Below are positions 26,046 to 32,184 of a DNA stretch of 32,184 nt, one piece after another (position 1 is the stretch's first letter; the number at the start of each line of letters is the position of its first letter). The position numbers were made by a program, and so were the translations under genes. Source of the DNA: CAMCFD01 sp965661355 (lineage in GTDB: Bacteria > Pseudomonadota > Alphaproteobacteria > Rickettsiales > UBA1997); contig CBFIDI010000016.1 in assembly GCA_965661355.1 (NCBI GenBank), positions 1 to 32,184 on the forward strand, read 5' to 3'. The notes beneath the pieces were generated by a model. The model saw only the letters and a list, made by a program, of their open reading frames with translations. It did no database searches and had not been told where the DNA came from.

Positions 26046-27380
26046 TTATCTTATTTCAATTAAGCTGGTTGTAAACCAATCTATTATATGAAAATATATT
26101 TTGCCGTCAATTATAATTGGTTGATGAGCAATATTTTCGCCAAGTTTAAATTTTTGTTCAATTTTTCCGTTTTGCGGATCGGCAACTAAAATTACCCCTT
26201 CAGAATTTGTTATTATCAACTTAGAGCCAGCCATTAAAACGCCGTTATAAATTATTTTTGATTCTAAATCATCTTCATTCTTATAATCAGGAAGCTGTTT
26301 GATATATTTTATTCTACCATTGCTTTGTTTTATACAAATTAATTTATTATTATTGTCAATTACAAATAAAAAGTCAGAAGCGGCCCAGAAATCAGAAATT
26401 GTTGCAATTTTTTTCTTCCATATATAATTGCCATTTTCAAGATTTATTGCCATCATTAATCCGCCATTTGAAGAGCTAAAAACAATATTATTTTTGATAA
26501 TTGGCGTTGCGTCAATATCATTTAAGAAGAAGTCAGAATTAATTGCGCGATTTTGATTTAAAGAATTAGACCAAATCACCTCTCCGGTTTCCTTGTTGTA
26601 AGCATAAATTTCACCAGATGAATATGATGAAATTATCATTTTTTCGGTTACAACCGGGCTAGCCGAACCAAAAATTGCCGTTGGTCGGTTAATTCCCGAA
26701 GAAATCCACTCTATGTTGCCATTTTCTGAATTTAGCGCGTAAGTTTTATTGTCATTAGTTATAATATAGATTTTACCATCGTTGTAAATTGGTTTTGATA
26801 TTGGTAAAGACAATATTTCTTTTTTCCATAAAAGCGCACCATTCTCTGAATTTATTGTTGCAATTTGGTTATTTCCTGTAATTGCAAAAATCTTTCCTTC
26901 GCCATATCCTATTTTTGGGTTTTTGAAGGTTTTTAAAAATTTGCCGTCAAATATTCTACTTTTAAATATTTCTTTTTTATCCTTTAAGCCATAACACCAT
27001 AAATTGCCGCGCCCATCAAGAAGAAATATTTTATTTTCTATTATTATTGGTGAAAAAACTGATCTAATATCGTAAAATGAACGATATCCAGCCCACATTT
27101 CTTTGCTTTTACTGAAAAATTTTCCCTTTTTTCTAGGGGTAAAATAATAATTCTCAACTTGCTGATTTTGCTTAGCGACCGATTTTTCGAAGCTAAAAAC
27201 ATTAACTTGCTCAGGAATTATTATATTTTGATCTTTAAGATTTTTATCAATTTCAAACGAGCTATTGCCTGAAAATGCTAAAATTGCCTTCTTCCTGTCA
27301 TAGGTTTCATCGTCACTGCAAGAGTTGAGGGCTGTGGCAAAAATAGTAATGATAATATGTTTTAAAAATGATTTAAACAT
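26046..27380 (-). CDS. bamB: PQQ-like beta-propeller lipoprotein, BamB type
   Basis: BamB is the propeller lipoprotein of the Bam outer-membrane assembly complex. A lipoprotein signal peptide ends in ALNSC, with the lipidated cysteine at residue 21. From about residue 100 there are repeated eight-bladed propeller motifs: GRGNLWCYGLKDKKEIFKS, NSENGALLWKKEI, NSENGNIEWISS, NKETGEVIWSNSL and NLENGNYIWKKKI, each with the (A/D)xxxGxxxW pattern. Length (444 residues) fits the alphaproteobacterial form. It lies 3 bases after a YfgM-like gene, the same pairing as in E. coli and many alphaproteobacteria, which supports the call. der, often the next gene, is replaced here by valS. Confidence 0.87.
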   Translation of the reverse strand: MFKSFLKHIIITIFATALNSCSDDETYDRKKAILAFSGNSSFEIDKNLKDQNIIIPEQVNVFSFEKSVAKQNQQVENYYFTPRKKGKFFSKSKEMWAGYRSFYDIRSVFSPIIIENKIFLLDGRGNLWCYGLKDKKEIFKSRIFDGKFLKTFKNPKIGYGEGKIFAITGNNQIATINSENGALLWKKEILSLPISKPIYNDGKIYIITNDNKTYALNSENGNIEWISSGINRPTAIFGSASPVVTEKMIISSYSSGEIYAYNKETGEVIWSNSLNQNRAINSDFFLNDIDATPIIKNNIVFSSSNGGLMMAINLENGNYIWKKKIATISDFWAASDFLFVIDNNNKLICIKQSNGRIKYIKQLPDYKNEDDLESKIIYNGVLMAGSKLIITNSEGVILVADPQNGKIEQKFKLGENIAHQPIIIDGKIYFHIIDWFTTSLIEIR

Positions 27381-27383
27381 ATT

Positions 27384-28037
27384 TTATATTACCTTAATTA
27401 ATTCTTGTACTCTTAATTTAAGCGTTTTTGAAGCCTTTTGATCGTGAATTATTTCTTCTAAGCTTCTTCTGGCTTCTTGTTTTTTATTGTGGTTTATATA
27501 ATAAATTGCAAGCTGTTCAAGCGCGTAAGGGCGTAAGTCTTTATTTTTATTAACCAATTTCTTTATTTTGCCTAAATTCTCTTCTGGGTTTAGGTTTTGC
27601 TCGTTAACTAAAATTTTTATCGCTAAAAGATTTGCCAAATCTTGAATAAAATCATCATAAGTTACAGAATTTGATATTTCCTGATAGGCCTTTAGCGCCT
27701 TATCATATTTATTTTCTTGCAATAAAAAACCAGCATAACGCAAATGAGCAACCGATTTTGCGCCAGACGGTGCCAATTTTGCATTTATTATATTTTGCAA
27801 TTCTTGTTTTGCTTTATCTAAATTATTAAGCTCTTCTTCAATTAACGATTTATGAAGAATTGAAGAATATTTTTCCTCTTGATGATTTTGCCAAATCCAA
27901 AAAATAACCCCCAAAATTAAAATTATAATTGCCGCTATGGCTAGTTTTTTGATTGTTGATATATTTTTTTTGAAAAAATTAGATATTTTATCACTTCTTT
28001 CCTCTTCCTTTATTTGTTTTAATAGTTTGTCGCTCAT
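27384..28037 (-). CDS. YfgM-like membrane-anchored TPR protein
   Basis: A 217-residue protein with a cytoplasmic N-terminus rich in charged residues, one membrane segment at about 31-50 (LAIAAIIILILGVIFWIW) and a periplasmic tail of tetratricopeptide-type helices, such as LRYAGFLLQENKYDKALKAY and LRPYALEQLAIYYINHNKKQ. This layout and its place directly before bamB match the YfgM family, an ancillary periplasmic chaperone associated with SecYEG and PpiD in E. coli. folD ends one base upstream. The family assignment is supported by architecture and gene order rather than by a strict motif. Confidence 0.8.
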   Translation of the reverse strand: MSDKLLKQIKEEERSDKISNFFKKNISTIKKLAIAAIIILILGVIFWIWQNHQEEKYSSILHKSLIEEELNNLDKAKQELQNIINAKLAPSGAKSVAHLRYAGFLLQENKYDKALKAYQEISNSVTYDDFIQDLANLLAIKILVNEQNLNPEENLGKIKKLVNKNKDLRPYALEQLAIYYINHNKKQEARRSLEEIIHDQKASKTLKLRVQELIKVI

Positions 28038-28038
28038 T

Positions 28039-28932
28039 TTAATTTTGTTTATTAATAATTTTAAGGCAACATTGCACTGTGTTACTAAGTAAATAAGCTA
28101 TGGTCATTGGGCCAACACCACCAGGAACCGGAGTTATTGCACCAGCTATTTCTTTAACTCCTTCAAAATCTACATCGCCAACAAGTCTGCTTTTACCATC
28201 TTCATCTTGAATTCTATTAATTCCTACATCAATTATAGTTGCACCCTTTTTTACCATATCTTTTTTAATTAAACCAGCTACGCCAGTTGCAGAAATTATA
28301 ATATCGGCATTTAAACATTCGGCTTTTAAATCTTTTGTTGAGCGATTTGCCGTTGTATTAGTGCATCCTTCTAACATTAAAAGCCTTGATGTTGGCCTTC
28401 CTACGATATTAGAAGCGCCGATAACCAAAGACTTTAAGCCTTTTAAATCTTCACCTAAAGTTCTTTTTATTAAATCTAAACAGCCCAGCGGAGTACAGGG
28501 GATAATTGCTTTATCAGCCCCTTCAACCTGCCCTACTGAAAGCTTGCCAACATTAATTATATTAAACCCATCAACATCTTTCTCGGGGCTAATTGCGCGA
28601 ATTACTTTTTGGGCATCGATCGATTTAGGCAAAGGAAGTTGAACCAAAATTCCGTGGATATTGCTGTCTTGATTTAACTCTTCTATTTTATCTATTAACT
28701 TATCCTCAGAGATATCTTCGGTCATTTTAAATTGAAAAGAATTCATGCCAACTTGATGGGCGGCTTTTTCTTTGTTTGATACATAAATTTGACTTGCCGA
28801 GTCATTTCCAACCAATATAACGGCTAAACCAGGTATTATATGGTGCTTTTGCTTTATTTCTTCAACCTTTTTAGAAATTTCATTTCTTAGCTCTTGAGAT
28901 ATTTTTTTACCATCTATTATTCTTGCGCTCAT
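28039..28932 (-). CDS. folD: Bifunctional methylenetetrahydrofolate dehydrogenase/cyclohydrolase
   Basis: FolD interconverts 5,10-methylene-, methenyl- and 10-formyl-tetrahydrofolate, supplying one-carbon units for purines and formyl-methionine. The 297 residues include YVSNKEKAA with the catalytic Y50 and K54, then GILVQLPLPKSID, PEKDVDGFNIINVGKL, the NADP-binding GASNIVGRPTSRLLM and TPVPGGVGPMTIAYLL near the C-terminus. The usual TVTVxHSRT stretch reads TNTTANRSTKDL here, so the common histidine-serine-arginine run that contacts the cofactor is altered. Its stop is one base from the yfgM-like start, and its own start overlaps the fcl stop by four bases, so the genes are translationally coupled. 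Confidence 0.95.
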   Translation of the reverse strand: MSARIIDGKKISQELRNEISKKVEEIKQKHHIIPGLAVILVGNDSASQIYVSNKEKAAHQVGMNSFQFKMTEDISEDKLIDKIEELNQDSNIHGILVQLPLPKSIDAQKVIRAISPEKDVDGFNIINVGKLSVGQVEGADKAIIPCTPLGCLDLIKRTLGEDLKGLKSLVIGASNIVGRPTSRLLMLEGCTNTTANRSTKDLKAECLNADIIISATGVAGLIKKDMVKKGATIIDVGINRIQDEDGKSRLVGDVDFEGVKEIAGAITPVPGGVGPMTIAYLLSNTVQCCLKIINKQN

Positions 28933-29870
28933 TTTTTTATATTATTTTCGTTATTTAAATACCAATTATATACTGTTTTAATTCCATCTTCAAGAGATGT
29001 TTTCGCCTTAAATCCATAAGAGTTTATTTTTGATATATCAAGAAGTTTTTTTGGTGTGCCGTCAGGTTTCAAAATGTCAAAAGTTATTTGCCCGTTAAAA
29101 CCGACAATATCCTTTATTAAATGAGCCAAATCATATATTGATATATCTTTTCCGGTACCAACATTGATAAAATTTTTAATATTGTTGCTTTGCATAATAA
29201 AAATGCAACAATCGGCTAAGTCGTCAACATATAAAAATTCGCGATAAACCTTGCCCGTACCCCATATTTCGACAGATTTTGCACCAGAAATTTTAGCCTC
29301 GTGAAATTTACGAATTAAAGCTGGCAAAACATGAGAATTTTGTAAGTTAAAATTGTCGTTAATGCCGTAAAGATTAGTTGGCATTGCCGAAACAAAATTG
29401 CAACCATATTGATCTTGATAAGCTTGGCACAATTTTAAGCCAGCAATTTTTGCAATTGCATAGCCGTAATTTGTTTCTTCAAGCGGTCCGGTTAAAAGAT
29501 ATTCTTCTTTGATCGGTTGCTGTGCATATTTTGGATAGATACATGAACTTCCTAGAAAAACCAACTTTTTTACATTATTCAAATAAGAATTATGAATTAT
29601 GTTATTTTGTATTTGCAAATTTTCGTAAGTGAAATCTGCCATTTGAGTTCGGTTAGCCTCAATTCCACCAACTTTTGCCGCCGATAAAAAGACATATTCC
29701 GGCTTTTCGCTTTTGAAAAATTCTTCAACTTGGGCTTGGTTTGTCAAGTTTAGCTCTTGGCGGCTTTTTGTTATTATGTTGCCATAGCCTTCAGATTGCA
29801 ATTTTCTTAAAATTGCCGATCCCACCATACCTTTATGGCCCGCAATGTAAATTTTAGAATCTTTATCCAT
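28929..29870 (-). CDS. fcl: GDP-L-fucose synthase
   Basis: A short-chain dehydrogenase/reductase that epimerises and reduces GDP-4-keto-6-deoxymannose to GDP-L-fucose for surface polysaccharide. The 313 residues contain the NADP-binding GHKGMVGSAI at 11-20, SAAKVGGIEANR, LGSSCIYPK (S108 and C110) and YAIAK (Y137, K141): the complete Ser-Tyr-Lys triad plus the catalytic cysteine of this family. PTNLYGINDNFNLQNSHVLP and the C-terminal KPDGTPKKLLD are also diagnostic. It is the first gene of the five-gene operon. gmd, which makes its substrate, is not in the window. A sugar-nucleotide gene heading a folate, Bam and aminoacyl-tRNA operon is unusual and may reflect insertion at the operon's head. 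Confidence 0.95.
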   Translation of the reverse strand: MDKDSKIYIAGHKGMVGSAILRKLQSEGYGNIITKSRQELNLTNQAQVEEFFKSEKPEYVFLSAAKVGGIEANRTQMADFTYENLQIQNNIIHNSYLNNVKKLVFLGSSCIYPKYAQQPIKEEYLLTGPLEETNYGYAIAKIAGLKLCQAYQDQYGCNFVSAMPTNLYGINDNFNLQNSHVLPALIRKFHEAKISGAKSVEIWGTGKVYREFLYVDDLADCCIFIMQSNNIKNFINVGTGKDISIYDLAHLIKDIVGFNGQITFDILKPDGTPKKLLDISKINSYGFKAKTSLEDGIKTVYNWYLNNENNIKK

Positions 29871-30376
29871 TTTATTTTTATAATTTTTTCCTGAATTTTA
29901 TTTTAACAATCTTTTAATTAAAAATCATTATATTTTTGCAAAATAAAAAGCAAAATAAAGAAAAAAACATCTAAAATTTTGTATTTTCGCCAACTTAAAT
30001 CAACTTCTATCTTTTAATATTAATAATAAGTCATAGTCAAATTTTTGTTGAGTTTGCGCGATAAATAGATGGCTTTTAAGGGTGGAAGGCAGGCCTAAAT
30101 TTAAACTTTGTAATTAATTATTAATCAATAAAAACTTTATCAAAATAATTATTGTAAAAACCATGAGCAATATCGGTAATATTAAAGAAATCTTAACTAT
30201 GATTTTATGACATTAAGCCATTTTTACACCTTGAAAAACTGGGCGTATATTTAACTTGTTTTAGCAAATAATCACCATAAAAATCCTACTATATATCTTG
30301 GATAAGATTTTGATTTTTTTAATAATTTTTCGCTAAAAATATTTTTTTATGTCACTGTAAATATACATAATTAGCA
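29871..30376. other. Spacer between fcl and the thiE-like gene
   Basis: About 500 bases without a supported gene. It should hold the promoter of the fcl operon (see 29927-29953). A 15-codon frame from the ATG at 30163 (MSNIGNIKEILTMIL) is too short to call. No terminator for the thiE-like gene, tRNA or repeat was recognised. Confidence 0.5.
29927..29953 (-). promoter_or_regulatory. Possible promoter of the fcl-valS operon
   Basis: A perfect TATAAT (29932-29927 on the minus strand) lies 57 bases before the fcl ATG. TTGCTT (29953-29948) sits 15 bases upstream of it, a poor and close -35. It is the best candidate in the spacer, but weak. Confidence 0.3.
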
Positions 30377-30979
30377 TTAGTTCCCAAAAAGATCAATGCC
30401 AGCAACGCCATTTGATTTTACCTTTTGAATTGAAGAGATATTTTTCTGATTAATTCCACCAAGTGCAAAAACTGGTTTTTTGCTTTTGCCAACAGATTTT
30501 GCCAAGTTCCTTAGACCCATAATTTTTGCATTCTTATGGCTTTTAGTATAAAAAACAGGCGAGAAAAATAAGGCGCTTACTTTTGATTTCTTCGCCTTAA
30601 TTACAGATTTTAAACTGTGGCAAGCTAAGGTTTTAACAAAGTTCGGCATTTTTTTATTGATTTGCAACCAAGAATTTGTGCTATTATCAGAAAAATGAAC
30701 CCCGTCTGCTTTGATTTTTTTCGCCAAGTTAAAATCTTTGCCAATAATTAATTTATGCCCTAGTTTTTTGCATATTTTTTTAATTTTCAAGGCTAAAACT
30801 TGTTTTTTTGGTTGATCTAGGTTATATTCTCTGAAGATTACAATAGAATTCTTTGGCAAATTTTCAATGGCCAAAAACAAATTATCAACCCTAGAATAAT
30901 CTGTAAAAAAAGCAGCCTTGTAAGGAAAATTTTTGTTCTTTTTGAACTTTTTTATTGAAAATAAAATTTTATAATCCAT
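30377..30979 (-). CDS. ThiE/TenI-family protein, divergent
   Basis: A 200-residue TIM-barrel protein of the thiamine phosphate synthase/TenI family. Family marks are AAFFTDYSR near residue 23, KADGVHFSD, ACHSLKSV, LFFSPVFYTKSHKNAKIMG and FALGGINQKNI near the C-terminus. In thiamine phosphate synthases the stretch before DGVHLGQ is INDRVDLA, with Asn-Asp binding substrate and magnesium. Here it reads IGKDFNLA, and GVHLGQ reads GVHFSD, so the expected Asp and Gln are missing. It may therefore be a TenI-like or otherwise repurposed paralogue rather than ThiE. No other thiamine gene is near. Its ATG shares the CATG at 30977-30980 with the yggS start on the other strand, and its likely promoter lies inside yggS. 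Confidence 0.75.
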   Translation of the reverse strand: MDYKILFSIKKFKKNKNFPYKAAFFTDYSRVDNLFLAIENLPKNSIVIFREYNLDQPKKQVLALKIKKICKKLGHKLIIGKDFNLAKKIKADGVHFSDNSTNSWLQINKKMPNFVKTLACHSLKSVIKAKKSKVSALFFSPVFYTKSHKNAKIMGLRNLAKSVGKSKKPVFALGGINQKNISSIQKVKSNGVAGIDLFGN

Positions 30980-31664
30980 GAACCAAACTGAGAAAAATTT
31001 ATATTTAGTTAATCAAAAAATTGTTAAAGCTTGTAAAATTTACGATAAAAAGCGCGAAAATATTAATTTGATCGCGGTTTGCAAAAAAAAGCCAGCTGAA
31101 AAAATTATAGAGGCAATTAATGCAAATTGCAAAATTTTTGGCGAAAATTATATTAGCGAATCTTTAGAAAAATGGCCAAAAATTAAAGAAAAATACCCCG
31201 AAACACAACTCCATTTTATTGGCAGTTTGCAAAAAAACAAAGTTAAAAAAATTTTAGGCTTGTTCGATGTAATTCAAAGCTTAGATTGCGAAAAACTAGC
31301 GCTTGAATTTCAAAAAGAAATCAATAAAAAGCGTGAAAAAGATAAAAATTTTATTGCGCCAGAATTTTTTATTCAGGTTAACATTGGCCAAGAAGAGCAA
31401 AAATCTGGCATCGACCCCTTAAAAGTCACAGATTTTATTAAATTCGCTAAAAATGAATGCAATCTTAATATCTCGGGCTTAATGGCAATTCCTCCGCAAA
31501 AAGAATCGCCATCACCATATTTTGCCCTTTTGAATAAAATTGCAAAAAGAAATAACCTTAAAAATCTGTCAATGGGCATGAGTTCTGACTTTGAAGAGGC
31601 AATTGCATTAAATAGTAATTATATCAGAGTTGGAACTGCCATTTTTGGCCCCAGAGAAAATTGA
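30978..31664 (+). CDS. yggS: YggS/PROSC-family PLP homeostasis protein
   Basis: A single-domain alanine-racemase-like fold that binds pyridoxal phosphate and helps keep its level balanced. The 228 residues show the PLP lysine in LIAVCKKKP (K36, the same position as in E. coli YggS), then IFGENYISESLEKW, QLHFIGSLQKNKVKKIL, VNIGQEEQKSGIDP, GLMAIPP and the C-terminal LSMGMSSDFEEAI and RVGTAIFGPRE. These are all conserved family blocks. The ATG at 30978 gives the normal N-terminus. The start codon overlaps that of the divergent thiE-like gene by two bases, so its own promoter must lie inside that gene. No good one was found, though a TAAAAT at 30962-30967 exists. It converges with the glycosylase-like gene. 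Confidence 0.95.
   Translation: MNQTEKNLYLVNQKIVKACKIYDKKRENINLIAVCKKKPAEKIIEAINANCKIFGENYISESLEKWPKIKEKYPETQLHFIGSLQKNKVKKILGLFDVIQSLDCEKLALEFQKEINKKREKDKNFIAPEFFIQVNIGQEEQKSGIDPLKVTDFIKFAKNECNLNISGLMAIPPQKESPSPYFALLNKIAKRNNLKNLSMGMSSDFEEAIALNSNYIRVGTAIFGPREN
30998..31027 (-). promoter_or_regulatory. Predicted promoter of the thiE-like gene, inside yggS
   Basis: On the minus strand TTAACA (31027-31022), an 18-base spacer and TATAAA (31003-30998), five of six at each box. The start would be near 30991, leaving a leader of about 12 bases. It sits within yggS codons 7-17, as it must, because the two genes have no spacer between them. Confidence 0.45.
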
Positions 31665-31723
31665 TGATATTCACATCTTAAAGTTAAACAAATATTTCAT
31701 TTCTTAGCAAAAATTTTTAAAGA

Positions 31724-32184
31724 TTAAAAACTAGCATAAGCAAGAATTCGCGAAATATGACAGTAAGGTAATTTTGACTCTTTGCGCCAAATATTAAAAG
31801 CCTCTTGCGCAAGTTTTAATTCGCGTTTGGTTTTTGGGTGATCAGAAATTTCAAGGCCGCAACCTCGTAAAGCGGCACAGACATCGCGCGACAAAATAAA
31901 AGAATCGTAACCCATATTTCTCAAAAAATATTGACCAGAATTTCCGCCAAGCCGCGAGCCATTTTTCTTTAAAAATTCCATTAAGCCAATTTGATCATTT
32001 TCGGGCCACGAAGCTAAAAATTTTCCGAAAGATCCGTGTTTTTCAATAATTAAGTTGATAAAATCGAGATTTTTCATTGTCGCCTTAATATTAATCCAAT
32101 TTCGAACAACGCGCTTATCTTTGGTATAATTTTCCCATTGTGCAAAATCTAAAAAAGTAAGCTTTGCTATGTCAAAATTAAAAA
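31724..32184 (-). CDS. DNA-3-methyladenine glycosylase I-like protein, C-terminal part (runs off window)
   Basis: The frame is open from the stop at 31724 to the right edge, so the N-terminus lies outside the window. An internal ATG at 32077 is not the start: residues before it (FLDFAQWENYTKDKRVVRNW) continue the same protein. The visible part contains SRLGGNSGQYFLRNMGYDSF, then ILSRDV, HPKTKRELKLAQEAFNIWRK and CHISRILAYAS. I recognise these from alphaproteobacterial proteins annotated as 3-methyladenine DNA glycosylase I, a helix-hairpin-helix base-excision repair enzyme. It is distant from E. coli Tag, so the exact substrate is uncertain. It is the first minus-strand gene right of yggS and converges with it. 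Confidence 0.7.
   Translation of the reverse strand, partial: FNFDIAKLTFLDFAQWENYTKDKRVVRNWINIKATMKNLDFINLIIEKHGSFGKFLASWPENDQIGLMEFLKKNGSRLGGNSGQYFLRNMGYDSFILSRDVCAALRGCGLEISDHPKTKRELKLAQEAFNIWRKESKLPYCHISRILAYASF

Noticed and set aside
30163..30210. Small peptide MSNIGNIKEILTMIL
   Set aside because: Only 15 codons, no ribosome binding site or promoter, and no recognised family.
1..32184. CRISPR array, prophage, toxin-antitoxin pair, insertion sequence or defence island
   Set aside because: No regularly spaced repeats, transposase, integrase or recognisable defence genes were seen; nearly all coding space is core metabolism, envelope and secretion genes.

Overview
The window looks like chromosomal DNA from an AT-rich alphaproteobacterium, most likely a member of or relative of the Rickettsiales. 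Four things point this way. There is a virB4 gene followed by a very long, cysteine-rich virB6-type gene. An ampG-type permease gene is attached to them. The valyl-tRNA synthetase is of the archaeal genre known from Rickettsia. Spacers are long and AT-rich, and clear Shine-Dalgarno sequences are rare. A threonine synthase, a CcoG protein and a GDP-L-fucose synthase suggest a lineage less reduced than Rickettsia itself. This placement is inference; no 16S rRNA or other marker lies in the window.

Layout. 1-5020: a U32 peptidase-family gene with a clean terminator, an 811-base non-coding spacer with degenerate repeats, cmk, and a purL gene that stops after its first half. 5021-11306: ccoG (plus), holC and rppH (minus), thrC (plus) and ccmF (plus). 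rppH and thrC are divergent, with interlocked predicted promoters. 11362-15790: a minus-strand envelope and proteolysis unit, hslV-tolB-bamA. 15858-22547: a plus-strand unit of ampG, virB4 (overlapping by 8 bases) and virB6. 22552-23120: a predicted promoter with a possible short RNA, a tRNA-Thr(GGT) and a terminator. 23121-29870: a tightly packed five-gene minus-strand operon, fcl-folD-(yfgM-like)-bamB-valS. 29871-30376: a spacer with no supported gene. 30377-32184: a thiE-like gene and yggS that share bases of their start codons, and the C-terminal part of a DNA glycosylase-like gene that runs off the right edge.

How the genes fit together. Two outer-membrane blocks (tolB-bamA and yfgM-bamB) carry parts of the Bam and Tol machineries. 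ccoG and ccmF belong to respiratory-chain maturation (cbb3 oxidase copper supply and cytochrome c haem attachment). virB4 and virB6 supply an ATPase and an inner-membrane channel component of a type IV secretion system whose other parts are not here. No CRISPR array, insertion sequence, prophage or recognisable defence system was seen. The most interesting points are the half-length purL, a C at the normally invariant position 55 of the tRNA-Thr, the CATG shared by two divergent start codons, the ampG-virB4-virB6 linkage, and a thiE-like gene lacking the expected metal-binding motif.
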